Assembly: GCA_965216695.1 (NCBI GenBank)
Contig: OZ244212.1
Coordinates: forward strand, 4,278,001-4,342,000
Length of the DNA stretch: 64,000 nucleotides
Reading direction: 5' to 3'
DNA from: G965216695 sp965216695
Lineage (GTDB): Bacteria > Pseudomonadota > Gammaproteobacteria > Pseudomonadales > Azotimanducaceae
Part shown: in pieces, positions 16,919-26,565 of the stretch
How positions within the stretch are numbered: the stretch's first letter is position 1
How the letters are laid out: every line of letters begins with the position of its first letter
Position numbers and translations under genes: made by a program
Notes under the pieces: model-generated
The model's database searches: none
The model's input: only the letters and a program-made list of their open reading frames with translations
What the model was told of the DNA's origin: nothing

Positions 16919-17911
16919 GTGAGCGTGCCGATGGTTCGAAGTCGAATCGCTCGACTCGTCGCGCTGACCATGCTCGTGACGTTGGTCGGTTGCGGGGGGT
17001 CGCTGCAGACGCAAGCCGGTGACGAAGACGCGAGCGCTGCGCTCGGCGTGTTGCTCGCCAGCGCGGAGCGCATTCCGAATCGCTCCGGTTGGTTCGAGAT
17101 ACTGAGGCTGCCCAACCGCGTTTATGCGCTGTGGGAGCCGGGGCACAGCGAACAGGTAAACGCGTTTCTCGTCCTCGGGCGTGACCGCGACCTGTTGTAT
17201 GACACTGGTATGGGTATCGCGTCGGTTGCGGACGCGCTCGACGATGTGCGCCGCGCGGAACGCCTACCGGACAAACCGCTGACGGTCGTGTTGAGTCACA
17301 ACCATCTGGATCACAACGGCGGCATCACCGATTTTGGGGAGATCTGGACTGCCGACGACGACTGGGCGCGCAAACGGCTTCGGCTCGGCGTCCCGCCCGG
17401 TTCGTTCGAAGCTTACTGGGCTGATCTGCGTGTGCATCCGGGTGTGGCCGCGCCGGATGGGTACGACCCATCTGCTCAGGCCGTTGCGCCGTATCCGCTG
17501 TCGCAGGTGCGCTACCTTACCGACGGACAGCAGATCGACCTGGGTGACCGGGCGTTCACCGTGGTGCGGACGCACGCCCACTCTCCCGACGGTATCGCGC
17601 TTTTTGAGCCAGCGGGCCAGTTGTTCTTTGGAGGGGATGCGTTCCTCGGGCCGGACTATCTGGTTACCGACATGGCGCTGCTCGCGGCCGACCTCGAACG
17701 GACGGCCGCGCTACCAGTGCGCTGGCACTATGCCTCTCATGGCGCCCAGCTGATCGCCGCGATGCGCCACGGTGAGCACTTGGTGACCGTTCGGCGCATG
17801 CTTGATGGGGACGGCGGCGATGCCACGACGACGTTTGTAGGCGTGGAGCTGCCCGTGCGGGCCCTCGATGGTGTCACGGTGACACTGGCGAAGGAATTGC
17901 TGCTCTACTGA
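16919..17911 (+). CDS. Metallo-beta-lactamase-fold hydrolase, predicted lipoprotein
   Basis: 330 aa from GTG 16919; ATG 16931 is an alternative. The N-terminus carries a lipoprotein signal with lipobox LVGC (Cys25 in the long form). The metal motif H-x-H-x-D-H is clear in VVLSHNHLDHNGGITDFG, with later His ligands in VVRTHAHSPDGIALFEPAG and the Asp region FFGGDAFLGPD. C-terminal His in WHYASHGAQLI. A periplasmic-side hydrolase of unknown substrate, perhaps acting with the DUF3604 protein upstream. The convergent folD gene ends 19 bases further on. Confidence 0.85.
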   Translation: MSVPMVRSRIARLVALTMLVTLVGCGGSLQTQAGDEDASAALGVLLASAERIPNRSGWFEILRLPNRVYALWEPGHSEQVNAFLVLGRDRDLLYDTGMGIASVADALDDVRRAERLPDKPLTVVLSHNHLDHNGGITDFGEIWTADDDWARKRLRLGVPPGSFEAYWADLRVHPGVAAPDGYDPSAQAVAPYPLSQVRYLTDGQQIDLGDRAFTVVRTHAHSPDGIALFEPAGQLFFGGDAFLGPDYLVTDMALLAADLERTAALPVRWHYASHGAQLIAAMRHGEHLVTVRRMLDGDGGDATTTFVGVELPVRALDGVTVTLAKELLLY

Positions 17912-17930
17912 CGCTGTTACCGACGGACGT

Positions 17931-18782
17931 TCACTTTCGCCGTTGTGCGGCCTCCAGCGTATTCTGCAACATCGCGATTCGCGTCATGGGACCCACGCCG
18001 CCGGGCACGGGCGTGATCCAGCCGGCGCGTTCACGGGCGACATCAAACTCCACGTCGCCCCGCAGTTTGCCGTCCGCGCCGCGCTGAATGCCCACGTCGA
18101 CGACGATTGCGCCCGACTTGATCCAGTCGCCGTGTATCACGCCCGGCTTGCCGACGGCGCTCACGACGATGTCTGCAGTGCGCACGTGCGCGCGCACGTC
18201 GCGCGAAAACCGGTGCGCGGTAGTGACGGTGCACCCGGCCAGCAACAGTTCCAGGCCCATCGGTCGTCCAACGTGGTTCGACGCGCCCACGATCGTCGCG
18301 TCTAGGCCTAGAATGTCGGTACCCGTTTCCGCCAGAAGGGCCATCACGCCTTTCGACGTGCATGGGCGCAGCGCAGGTTCGCGTGCCGCCAAACGTCCGA
18401 GATTGTACGGGTGAAAGCCATCGACATCCTTGGCGGGATCGATCAGCTCGAGCACCCGTTGGCTGTCGAGCTGTTTCGGGAGCGGCAACTGCAGCAGGAT
18501 GCCGTCGATTTCATCGCGCTCGTTCAGGCGACGGATGGCGGCTTCCAGTTCGGCCTGTTCTGTGCCCTCATCGAGGCGGATGAGTTCGGATAGAAAGCCG
18601 ACTTCATCGCAGTCGTGGCGTTTGTGCTTCACGTAGATCTCGGACGCCGCGTCGTGCCCCACTAGAATCACGGCGAGCCCCGGCGCGCGACCGCCCGCAC
18701 CGACGATGTCGCGAACGGTGGCCGCAATGTCGTCGCGCAGGCGCCGTGCCACGCGATTGCCGTTGAGAATTTCTGCTGCCAC
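17931..18782 (-). CDS. folD: Bifunctional methylenetetrahydrofolate dehydrogenase / methenyl-THF cyclohydrolase
   Basis: 283 aa, the usual FolD length. Substrate-site motif EIYVKHKRHDCDEVGF (Tyr and catalytic Lys) near residues 49-64, GILLQLPLPKQLDSQRVLEL (LQLPLP signature), DVDGFHPYNLGRL, and the NADP-binding loop IVGASNHVGRPMGLELLLAG. C-terminal TPVPGGVGPMTRIAMLQNTL is diagnostic. The cytoplasmic enzyme links 5,10-methylene-THF to 10-formyl-THF. It is divergent from the formate dehydrogenase operon across 186 bases, so both neighbours act in one-carbon metabolism at the formate/formyl level. Confidence 0.96.
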   Translation of the reverse strand: MAAEILNGNRVARRLRDDIAATVRDIVGAGGRAPGLAVILVGHDAASEIYVKHKRHDCDEVGFLSELIRLDEGTEQAELEAAIRRLNERDEIDGILLQLPLPKQLDSQRVLELIDPAKDVDGFHPYNLGRLAAREPALRPCTSKGVMALLAETGTDILGLDATIVGASNHVGRPMGLELLLAGCTVTTAHRFSRDVRAHVRTADIVVSAVGKPGVIHGDWIKSGAIVVDVGIQRGADGKLRGDVEFDVARERAGWITPVPGGVGPMTRIAMLQNTLEAAQRRK

Positions 18783-18968
18783 GCTGCTCGTCCGTCCGTC
18801 GGCTCTGTGAATTCGGCGGCATCCTAACCCGCATTGAACGGCGGATCATCATTGAATCGCGCGGGCTCGTTTGGCAGGCGGCGTTGCGTGGACGCCGGCA
18901 CTGCAAGCACCGATGGTTCGCTGTAAGCTCGTGCGTAACGAGATCAGTTCAACAGAGTCGGGAGGCAC

Positions 18969-19475
18969 GTGCCGGAAGACGTGGCAGTACATTCGGGCAG
19001 CACGCATTCGGACGAGGCGCATTCATACGGAAAGACGCTGCAGGCGGTATTTTCTGACTGTGCCGGCATGGCGGGCGCGCTGTTACCCATCCTGCACGAG
19101 ATTCAGGACCGTATTGGTTTCGTGCCGCCGGAAACGCTGCCGGACTTGGCCGATCACCTCAATGTCTCCCGCGCGGAAGTGCATGGGGTCGTGAGTTTCT
19201 ATCACTACTTTAGGACGTCGCCTGCGGGACGGCACACCGTCCAGATCTGCCGATCGGAATCGTGTCAGGCGATGGGTTCCCGCGCGCTCGAATCGCTTGT
19301 GCGCACACGCCTCGGCATCGACTTTCACGAAACGACGCCGGATGGGCGAGTCACGCTGGAACCGGTGTACTGTCTCGGCAACTGCGCCTGTTCGCCGTCC
19401 GTACGCATAGGGGAGCGCGTGGTCGGCCGCGTAGACCCGGCGCGGTTCGACGAGCTGCTGGGTGACCTCGAATGA
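18969..19475 (+). CDS. fdsG: NAD-dependent formate dehydrogenase gamma subunit (NuoE-like)
   Basis: 168 aa from GTG 18969 with GGAGG at 18961-18965. The thioredoxin-like [2Fe-2S] ligands of NuoE/FdsG are C94, C99 (QICRSESCQAMG), C135 and C139 (VYCLGNCACSPS). The helical N-terminal half is typical (LLPILHEIQDRIGFVPPE). It passes electrons between FdsB and the rest of the cytoplasmic complex. The stop overlaps the fdsB start (ATGA). Confidence 0.93.
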   Translation: MPEDVAVHSGSTHSDEAHSYGKTLQAVFSDCAGMAGALLPILHEIQDRIGFVPPETLPDLADHLNVSRAEVHGVVSFYHYFRTSPAGRHTVQICRSESCQAMGSRALESLVRTRLGIDFHETTPDGRVTLEPVYCLGNCACSPSVRIGERVVGRVDPARFDELLGDLE

Positions 19476-21031
19476 CGCGGGTGTTCGTGCCCTGTGACAG
19501 CGCCGCCGTCTCGGTGGGAGCGGACGAGGTTGCGTTCGCGCTCGAGGCGCAAATTGCGGCACGTGGTTTGGACGCGCAAATCGTGCGCAACGGCTCACGC
19601 GGTATGTTCTGGCTGGAACCGCTGGTGGAAGTTGAAGTAGCCGGCGCGCGCATTGCATTCGGCCCGTTGCGGGCGGACGACATCGCGACGTTCCTCGATT
19701 GCGGAGGCCTCGACGGATCCAGCCGGCATCCCGCGTATCTGGGCCCGACGCACGAGATCCCTTATCTTGCCGCGCAGCGACGCATTACGTTCGCACGTGT
19801 GGGCGTGGTGGATCCGTTGAGCTTCGAAGACTACGCGCGTTCCGGTGGCATCGCCGCTTTGCGCCGAGCGCTCACGCTCTCGCCGCATCAGATCGTCGAG
19901 GAGGTAACAGCCTCGGGGCTCCGCGGACGCGGCGGTGCAGCCTTTCCCACAGGCATCAAATGGCGAACGGTGTTGGAGGCGCCGGCCGGGGAGGGCGACA
20001 AGTACATCGTGTGCAACGCCGATGAAGGCGATTCGGGCACGTTCGCGGATCGGATGTTGATGGAAGGCGATCCCTTTGCATTGCTGGAGGGTATGACGAT
20101 TGCTGCGCTGGCAGTTGGCGCAACCGGTGGCTACATCTATCTGCGCGAGGAGTACCGTCATGCGCAGCGGATACTTGGCCATGCCCTCGCGACCGCGCGT
20201 GCGGAAGGTCTGCTCGGTGCTGACGTGCTCGGCAGTGGCCGCGCATTCGACGTCGCACTGCGTCTTGGTGCGGGGTCTTACATTTGCGGCGAAGAGACGG
20301 CAATGCTGGAAAGTCTGGAAGGCAAGCGCGGTATGGTGCGTGCCAAACCGCCGCTGCCGGCCGTGGCGGGGTTGTTCGGGCAGCCCACGGTAGTCAATAA
20401 CGTAGTCACGCTGGCGTCCGTCGTGCCTGTGCTCGCAGCGGGCGGTGCGCAGGCGTACCAGGCGCTCGGAACCGGCCGGTCACGCGGCTCGATGACCTTC
20501 CAACTGGCGGGCAATCTACGCCGTCCGGGCCTCGTCGAACTTCCGTTCGGCGCGCCGTTGCGACGGTTGCTCGATGAGTTCGGCGGCGGTTCGGCCAGCG
20601 GCCGGCCGCTGCGCGCGGTTCAGGTGGGCGGACCGCTGGGCGCGTACCTGCCGGAACCCCTGTGGGACACGCCGCTCGACTATGAAGCCTTTGCCGCAGT
20701 CGACGGGGTACTCGGTCATGGCGGCGTGGTAGCGTTTGACGACCGCGTCGACATGCTCGCGCAGGCGCGGTTCGCGATGGCGTTTTGCGCGGAGGAGTCA
20801 TGCGGCAAGTGCACACCCTGTCGCATCGGATCCGTACGGGGTGTCGAGACGATCGATCGGATCGCTGCGGGGGAAACGCGCGCGACCGAATTGCTCTTGG
20901 ACCTCTGCCGGACGATGGAAGAAGGTTCCCTGTGTGCGATGGGCGGGATGACACCGTATCCGGTACGGAGCGCCTTCGAGCACTTTAGCGGGGACTTCCG
21001 CCAAGCAACTGCGGGGAACGACCATGGTTAG
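19472..21031 (+). CDS. fdsB: NAD-dependent formate dehydrogenase beta subunit (NuoF-like)
   Basis: 519 aa. A NuoE-type thioredoxin-like N-terminal domain (about 1-130) precedes the NuoF-like part: GLRGRGGAAFPTGIKWRTVL (NADH site), NADEGDSGTFADRMLMEGDP (FMN site), YICGEETAMLESLEGKRGMV, and the [4Fe-4S] cluster ESCGKCTPCRIG. It transfers electrons from formate oxidation to NAD+. It overlaps fdsG by 4 bases and fdsA by 8 bases. Confidence 0.95.
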   Translation: MTRVFVPCDSAAVSVGADEVAFALEAQIAARGLDAQIVRNGSRGMFWLEPLVEVEVAGARIAFGPLRADDIATFLDCGGLDGSSRHPAYLGPTHEIPYLAAQRRITFARVGVVDPLSFEDYARSGGIAALRRALTLSPHQIVEEVTASGLRGRGGAAFPTGIKWRTVLEAPAGEGDKYIVCNADEGDSGTFADRMLMEGDPFALLEGMTIAALAVGATGGYIYLREEYRHAQRILGHALATARAEGLLGADVLGSGRAFDVALRLGAGSYICGEETAMLESLEGKRGMVRAKPPLPAVAGLFGQPTVVNNVVTLASVVPVLAAGGAQAYQALGTGRSRGSMTFQLAGNLRRPGLVELPFGAPLRRLLDEFGGGSASGRPLRAVQVGGPLGAYLPEPLWDTPLDYEAFAAVDGVLGHGGVVAFDDRVDMLAQARFAMAFCAEESCGKCTPCRIGSVRGVETIDRIAAGETRATELLLDLCRTMEEGSLCAMGGMTPYPVRSAFEHFSGDFRQATAGNDHG

Positions 21032-23918
21032 TGTGGGAGTATTCGACCCGAAGGTCGATCTGGGTACGCCGGCGCCCGTGGCCGAATATTCGAGCGAATA
21101 CGTTGCGCCGCCGTCGGTGGCTTTGACGATCGACGGACGTGACGTAAGCGTACCCGAAGGCACGTCCGTGATGCGTGCGGCGGCCCTTGCAGGGACAAAG
21201 ATTCCGAAGCTCTGCGCCACGGACAGTCTCGAGCCGTTCGGGTCCTGTCGGCTCTGCGTGGTCGAAATTGGCGGGCGCAGCGGCTATCCCGCGGCCTGCA
21301 CGACACCGGTTGAAGAAGGCATGCGGGTGCGTACGCAGTCCTCAGACCTGGCGCGCCTACGCCGCAACGTCATGGAGCTGTACATATCGGATCATCCGCT
21401 GGATTGCTTGACGTGCGCGAGCAATGGCGACTGCGAGCTTCAGGATGTAGCGGGGGAGGTCGGTCTGCGCGAGGTGCGGTATGGATTCTCCGGTCGCAAT
21501 CACCTGGATGCTCAACCCGACACATCCAACCCGTACTTTACGTTCGATCCGGCGAAGTGCATCGTCTGCTCGCGCTGCGTGCGCGCATGTGAGGAGGTGC
21601 AGGGTACGTTTGCGCTGACGATCGAAGGCCGCGGGTTCGACTCGGTGGTAACGGCGGGTCAGTCGGAAACCTTTATCGACTCTGATTGCGTGTCCTGTGG
21701 CGCCTGCGTCAGCGCCTGCCCCACGGCCACGCTGATCGAAACCAGCGTGGTCGAACACGGCCAACCGGAGCGGTCAGTGGTAACCACCTGCGCGTACTGC
21801 GGGGTGGGCTGTGCCTTCGAAGCGCAGACGCAGGGTGATCTCGTAGTGCGCATGGAACCGTACAAGGCGGGTGCCGCCAACCGAGGCCACGGATGCGTGA
21901 AAGGACGCTTTGCCTTCGCGTACGCGACGCACGCGGATCGCGTGACCACGCCGCTCGTACGGCAACGGATCGACGAGCCGTGGCGAGCGGTTTCGTGGGA
22001 TGAAGCCATCGCCTTTGCCGCGGAACGTATCACCGCCATTCAGCAACGGCACGGTCGCGACAGCGTCGGCGGTATCACATCGTCGAGATGTACCAACGAA
22101 GAAACCTACCTCGTGCAAAAGATGGTGCGCACGGCGTTTGGCAACAACAACGTTGATACGTGCGCGCGGGTTTGCCACTCGCCTACCGGATACGGCCTGA
22201 AGATGACGCTCGGTGAATCAGCGGGCACGCAGTCGTTCGACTCCGTGGAGAAATGCGACGTCGTCATGATCATCGGAGCCAACCCCACGGACGGCCATCC
22301 GGTGTTTGCATCGCGTCTCAAGCGCCGGCTACGACAGGGGGCACGCCTCATCGTCGCCGATCCACGCCAGATCGATATTGTCAGGACGCCGCACGTGGAA
22401 GCCGACCTCTTCCTGCCGCTGCGCCCGGGCACGAACGTAGCGCTGCTGAACAGCCTTGCGCACGTGATAGTGTCGGAGAACCTGTGGAACGAACCTTTCG
22501 TTGCCGAGCGCTGCGAGGCTGAGGCATTCGAGAAGTGGCTCAGTTTCATTCGTGAACCGCAGCATGCGCCGGAGGCGATCGCGAACCAGGTCGGTGTACC
22601 GGCCGACGATCTGCGGGCTGCTGCGCGCCTCTACGCAACCGGAGGTAATGCGGCAATTTACTATGGTCTGGGCGTCACCGAACACAGCCAGGGGTCAACG
22701 GCGGTGATGGCCATTGCCAACCTCGCGATGCTGACGGGAAACATTGGCCGCGAAGGCGTGGGCGTGAACCCACTACGGGGCCAGAACAATGTCCAGGGTT
22801 CATGCGACATGGGTTCGTTCCCGCACGAGCTGCCCGGCTACCGCCCGATCGGCGACGACGGGGTGCGTGCACAGTTCGAAGAAGCGTGGGGCGTGTCGCT
22901 GCTGCCCGAACCGGGTCATCGAATCAACAACATGCTGGATGCAGCGGTGGCGGGCCAGTTCAAAGGCCTGTATTGCCAGGGTGAGGACATTGCGCAGTCG
23001 GACCCGAATACACAGCACGTCGAAGCGGCCCTGGGTAACCTGGAATGCCTTATTGTCCAGGATCTGTTCCTGAACGAGACCGCCAAGTTCGCACACGTTT
23101 TCCTGCCGGGATCTTCCTTTCTGGAAAAAGACGGTACGTTCACCAATGCGGAGCGGCGAATTTCGCCGGTGCGCAAGGTTATGGAGCCGCTGTCGGGTCT
23201 GTCGGAATGGGAAGCAACGATGGCGCTGTCGGCCGCGTTGGGATACCCGATGGCGTACTCGCATCCGTCGGAGATCATGGACGAAATTGCATCGCTCACG
23301 CCGTCCTTCGCAGGCGTCAGCTACGCCCGTCTGGAGCAGCAGGGATCGTTGCAGTGGCCGTGCAATGCGGAGGCACCCGCCGGTACACCTACGATGCACA
23401 CGCACACGTTTACGCGAGGTCTGGGACGATTCAGCGTAACGGAGTTTGTCGCCACCGACGAGAAGGTTACGCGGCGTTTCCCGCTGCTGCTCACTACAGG
23501 GCGTATCCTGTCGCAGTACAACGTGGGCGCGCAGACGCGCCGCACGCCCAACCTTACCTGGCACGCAGAGGACGTGCTCGAGATCCACGAACAGGACGCG
23601 GAAGATCGTGGTATTTGCGATGGCGATCGTGTGCAGATTACGAGCCGTGTCGGCACGACGGTGCTTCGATGTAGCGTCAGTCAGCGAATGCAGCCGGGTG
23701 TGGTGTACACGACGTTTCATCATCCCGGCAGCGGCGCCAACGTCGTAACCACCGACAATTCCGACTGGGCGACGAACTGCCCGGAGTACAAGGTAACCGC
23801 TGTACAGGTCGCCCGGGTGGAGCAGATTTCCCAGTGGCAGACGTTGTACCGGGACCGCACTGTCGTGCAGGCGGGTCTCGCGGAGTCCGCTGCCGAAGAT
23901 CTGTCGGCAGAAGGATGA
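21024..23918 (+). CDS. fdsA: NAD-dependent formate dehydrogenase alpha subunit, molybdopterin-binding
   Basis: 964 aa. Domains in order: [2Fe-2S] ferredoxin (C64, C75, C78, C92), the His-Cys3 cluster segment (SDHPLDCLTCASNGDCELQD), two [4Fe-4S] clusters (CIVCSRCVRACEE; CVSCGACVSACP), the bis-MGD catalytic domain starting with its own cluster (CAYCGVGCAF), and the C-terminal molydopterin dinucleotide-binding domain (GRILSQYNVGAQTRR). The catalytic metal ligand is the Cys of DTCARVCHSPTGYG, encoded by TGC, so this is a cysteine, not selenocysteine, enzyme. It oxidises formate to CO2 in the cytoplasm. The fdhD start overlaps its stop. Confidence 0.96.
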   Translation: MVSVGVFDPKVDLGTPAPVAEYSSEYVAPPSVALTIDGRDVSVPEGTSVMRAAALAGTKIPKLCATDSLEPFGSCRLCVVEIGGRSGYPAACTTPVEEGMRVRTQSSDLARLRRNVMELYISDHPLDCLTCASNGDCELQDVAGEVGLREVRYGFSGRNHLDAQPDTSNPYFTFDPAKCIVCSRCVRACEEVQGTFALTIEGRGFDSVVTAGQSETFIDSDCVSCGACVSACPTATLIETSVVEHGQPERSVVTTCAYCGVGCAFEAQTQGDLVVRMEPYKAGAANRGHGCVKGRFAFAYATHADRVTTPLVRQRIDEPWRAVSWDEAIAFAAERITAIQQRHGRDSVGGITSSRCTNEETYLVQKMVRTAFGNNNVDTCARVCHSPTGYGLKMTLGESAGTQSFDSVEKCDVVMIIGANPTDGHPVFASRLKRRLRQGARLIVADPRQIDIVRTPHVEADLFLPLRPGTNVALLNSLAHVIVSENLWNEPFVAERCEAEAFEKWLSFIREPQHAPEAIANQVGVPADDLRAAARLYATGGNAAIYYGLGVTEHSQGSTAVMAIANLAMLTGNIGREGVGVNPLRGQNNVQGSCDMGSFPHELPGYRPIGDDGVRAQFEEAWGVSLLPEPGHRINNMLDAAVAGQFKGLYCQGEDIAQSDPNTQHVEAALGNLECLIVQDLFLNETAKFAHVFLPGSSFLEKDGTFTNAERRISPVRKVMEPLSGLSEWEATMALSAALGYPMAYSHPSEIMDEIASLTPSFAGVSYARLEQQGSLQWPCNAEAPAGTPTMHTHTFTRGLGRFSVTEFVATDEKVTRRFPLLLTTGRILSQYNVGAQTRRTPNLTWHAEDVLEIHEQDAEDRGICDGDRVQITSRVGTTVLRCSVSQRMQPGVVYTTFHHPGSGANVVTTDNSDWATNCPEYKVTAVQVARVEQISQWQTLYRDRTVVQAGLAESAAEDLSAEG

Positions 23919-24724
23919 CCTCGTTTGCGCCGACGACTCAGCGACGCGTGGAGACTTGGCGCCGCGAACGGAACAACGCCGGTCAAGGGTCGCAGCATGA
24001 CGAGCTTGCCGTGGAAGTTCCCGTTGCGTTGGTCTACAACGGTGTTGCGCACGCGGTCATGATCGCAACACCAACGGATCTGGAGGCGTTTGCTATGGGG
24101 TTCAGCCTGACCGAAGGGCTGATTGATACGCCCGACGAGGTCTATGACATCTCCGTACGCGGTTCAGATCGCGGTGTAGAGGTGGAGTTGCGGATCGCGG
24201 CGCGCCGGTTCCAACGGTTGAACGCCCGGCGCCGTCAGATGACCGGGCGCACGGGCTGCGGTCTCTGCGGCGCCGAGTCGCTGGAGCAACTCGACAGACC
24301 CGTCGTGCCGGTACGACCGACGCGTATTGATCATCAGTCGATCGATCGTGCGATCGACCAGTTGGACGCGCACCAGCCGCTTCAGCAGCAGACCGGCGCG
24401 GTACACGGCGCTGCTTGGTGTACGCCCGAGGGCAGCCTTGAGTACCTTTTTGAAGACGTGGGTCGCCACAACGCGCTCGACAAATTGATCGGCGCTCGGC
24501 TGATCAACGGCGAGACGGGCGATGGCTTCAGCATAGTGTCCAGCCGCGCGAGCTATGAAATGGCGCAGAAAGCCGCGGTGGCAGGGTTCGGTCTGCTCGT
24601 ATGCGTGTCTGCGGCCACCGACCGGGCGGTTGACACCGCTCGGCGTTACGGGATGGCGCTGGTCGGCTTTGCGCGGCCCGGGCGTCACGTCGTCTATCAC
24701 GACCCTATGGCCTCAATGACCTGA
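23915..24724 (+). CDS. fdhD: Formate dehydrogenase sulfurtransferase FdhD (FdsC)
   Basis: 269 aa from ATG 23915 (ATGA overlap with fdsA). The functional CxxC motif is in RTGCGLCGAES (C115, C118). EYLFEDVGRHNALDKLIG and SRASYEMAQKAAVAGFGLLV are signatures of the family. FdhD moves sulfur from the IscS cysteine desulfurase onto the molybdenum cofactor and is needed for active formate dehydrogenase. It is last in the operon. The small fdsD gene found at this place in Ralstonia/Rhodobacter-type operons is not seen in the 239 bases that follow. Confidence 0.95.
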   Translation: MTSFAPTTQRRVETWRRERNNAGQGSQHDELAVEVPVALVYNGVAHAVMIATPTDLEAFAMGFSLTEGLIDTPDEVYDISVRGSDRGVEVELRIAARRFQRLNARRRQMTGRTGCGLCGAESLEQLDRPVVPVRPTRIDHQSIDRAIDQLDAHQPLQQQTGAVHGAAWCTPEGSLEYLFEDVGRHNALDKLIGARLINGETGDGFSIVSSRASYEMAQKAAVAGFGLLVCVSAATDRAVDTARRYGMALVGFARPGRHVVYHDPMASMT

Positions 24725-24963
24725 TTTGCGGTCCTCGTGGGCGCGCCGTCCGGTTCTCTCGACGTCCGCTGGAGTGGCGCTCGAATCAGCTCGGAACCAA
24801 AGTGTGAACTGGGTTCGCCAGTTTTCAGATCAGGATTGCTACCGCGTCGACAGTTTCCGTCGGGTTCGCCACGCAACCTGCGTCCTGGTCGATCTGTGAC
24901 GCGGTTCACTTAGAACGACGGGCGGCTTCCTACACTGGTGTCACGGCACAACGAGCGACACGC

Positions 24964-26172
24964 ATGAATCTAGCCCACTCTTTGCAATCACCCGTAGCCG
25001 ATTTCCTCGCTGACACTGACGGTTCTGAACGGCGACTCCTCGTCGTGGAACCGGACGAGGCTCGGCAAAAACAGTTACGCCGAATCTTTGCGCAGAGCGG
25101 GCCGCAGTGGCGTCTGCACTTTGCGGTAACCGCGCGGCAAGCGATTGGCTACAGTCGCGTTCAGCGGTGCGATTGCGTATTGCTGTCAGACCAGCTTCCC
25201 GATCAGCCGAGTCTGGCCCTCGTGTCGCTTCTGAAGGATGCGGATTCGCTGGCTCAATTGCCGGTGATTGTGCTTACGGATGCGCATGACGAGCAGCTTG
25301 CACTGATGTCTCTGGAATGCGGTGCGGTCGACCTGATCGCGTGGGATCGTTTGAGCGGAATACGGCTTGAAAGCCGTGTGCTGGGCGCGATCGAACGCCG
25401 CGCGCTTACGCAGGCCATGGAAAGGCAGCGTCTCGATCGGGAACTTTCCTGCATCGAAATGGCGCGTCGGCAGGAACGGTTAGCAGCCAGTGTCGACGAT
25501 GTGATCCACGCGCTCCGCACGCCGCTCGGTGCGATGCAGGAATTCGTGTCTCTCGTGCTCGACGGCGTAACCGGTCGCGTTACGGACGAGCAGGGGAAGT
25601 ATCTCGCGCTCGCGCGCGGTTCGTGTCAGACGCTTGAGCGGGAGATTGAAAGACTCCATGAGGTGCTGAATCTCGACTGCCGGCTGTCGGATGTTCAGTT
25701 TGATGCGGTATCGCTCGTGGACGTTGTGGAGTTCGCCCATCGCGAGTTGCAGCTGTCCGCCCGCTACGCCCGGGTGTCGATCGCGCTGCAGTACGTGGAT
25801 GATCTGCCCGATGTGCGTGCCGATCGCTTACAGATTGCGCAGGTGATTGTGCAACTCCTTTCGCACACCATTGCGCTGGTTGGGGCAGGTGGTCAGATCA
25901 TCGTAGAACTCGGCCGCTCGAAACAGGAACGCGGACACGTGTGCGTGGGCATTCGAATCGGTCGATGCGCCCCAGGTATAGCCGACATTGCCACATCACA
26001 GACGCTTGACGACCGCCCTGCGCACTTCCTGGAAGGCGTTTCGTTTCCCGGGTGCACGCAGATTCTGGCGGATCACCGCACGCACCTTGAGATTGAGCAT
26101 CCGAACGAGGGTGAAGGTTTGATTACGTTTGCGCTGCCAGTGTACGGCATAGCTCCGAGAACGCTGCGATGA
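24964..26172 (+). CDS. Degenerate receiver plus histidine-kinase-like protein (putative pseudokinase)
   Basis: 402 aa, no membrane segment. Residues about 23-145 are receiver-like, but the phospho-acceptor Asp is replaced: CVLLSDQLPDQ puts Ser75 where LLD is expected, and the conserved Lys region reads IAWDRL. A coiled region (about 145-178) leads to a normal-looking H-box, DDVIHALRTPLGAMQEF, with His182. The ATPase domain is worn: the N-box Asn is replaced (QLLSHTIALV, His301) and no DxGxG box is present (IRIGRCAPGIA). It may be a phosphotransfer dimer or scaffold that cannot autophosphorylate. It overlaps the next response regulator by 4 bases, so it is part of the four-gene operon. Confidence 0.75.
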   Translation: MNLAHSLQSPVADFLADTDGSERRLLVVEPDEARQKQLRRIFAQSGPQWRLHFAVTARQAIGYSRVQRCDCVLLSDQLPDQPSLALVSLLKDADSLAQLPVIVLTDAHDEQLALMSLECGAVDLIAWDRLSGIRLESRVLGAIERRALTQAMERQRLDRELSCIEMARRQERLAASVDDVIHALRTPLGAMQEFVSLVLDGVTGRVTDEQGKYLALARGSCQTLEREIERLHEVLNLDCRLSDVQFDAVSLVDVVEFAHRELQLSARYARVSIALQYVDDLPDVRADRLQIAQVIVQLLSHTIALVGAGGQIIVELGRSKQERGHVCVGIRIGRCAPGIADIATSQTLDDRPAHFLEGVSFPGCTQILADHRTHLEIEHPNEGEGLITFALPVYGIAPRTLR

Positions 26173-26555
26173 TTGACGCTGCACAGAAACCTCAGCCGGA
26201 CAATGTAGTGCTTATCGTCGAGGACGACGCGGACATTGCCCGGCTGCTCTCGTTCCGCATGCGCGCGCACGGTCTCGAACCGGTTATTGCCAGAGACGCG
26301 TTCATGGCGGTCAAGCTGGCTAAGAGTCTGCGGCCGAAACTGGCGTTGCTCGACATCGGCCTGCCCGGAGGCGATGGATTCGAAGTTGCCGATCGCATCC
26401 GCTCTCTGGTCTCCGGAAACCTGCCGCTGATCTTCATTACAGCCAGTCGTCGACCGGATCTTCGGGCCAAGGCGCGCACGTTCGAACCGGTGGCATTTTT
26501 CGAGAAACCCTACCAGGCCGACGAAGTGATGGCGACGGTAGACAGGTTCATTTAG
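26169..26555 (+). CDS. Single-domain response regulator
   Basis: 128 aa receiver domain only, no output domain. Acidic pocket E18-D19-D20 (LIVEDDAD), phospho-acceptor D62 (LALLDIGLPGGDG), Thr91 (FITAS) and Lys113 (FFEKPY) are all present. Such stand-alone receivers relay phosphate or act by protein contact. It is coupled by ATGA overlap to the degenerate kinase upstream and lies 10 bases before a second stand-alone receiver. Confidence 0.9.
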   Translation: MIDAAQKPQPDNVVLIVEDDADIARLLSFRMRAHGLEPVIARDAFMAVKLAKSLRPKLALLDIGLPGGDGFEVADRIRSLVSGNLPLIFITASRRPDLRAKARTFEPVAFFEKPYQADEVMATVDRFI

Positions 26556-26565
26556 GGACATTGAC

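Noticed and set aside
22165..22190. Selenocysteine codon in the formate dehydrogenase active site
   Set aside because: The codon in ARVCHSP is TGC, so it encodes Cys, and no SECIS-like structure is needed.
22800..23723. A 307-codon minus-strand frame inside fdsA
   Set aside because: It is opposite conserved molybdopterin-domain sequence and lacks motifs.
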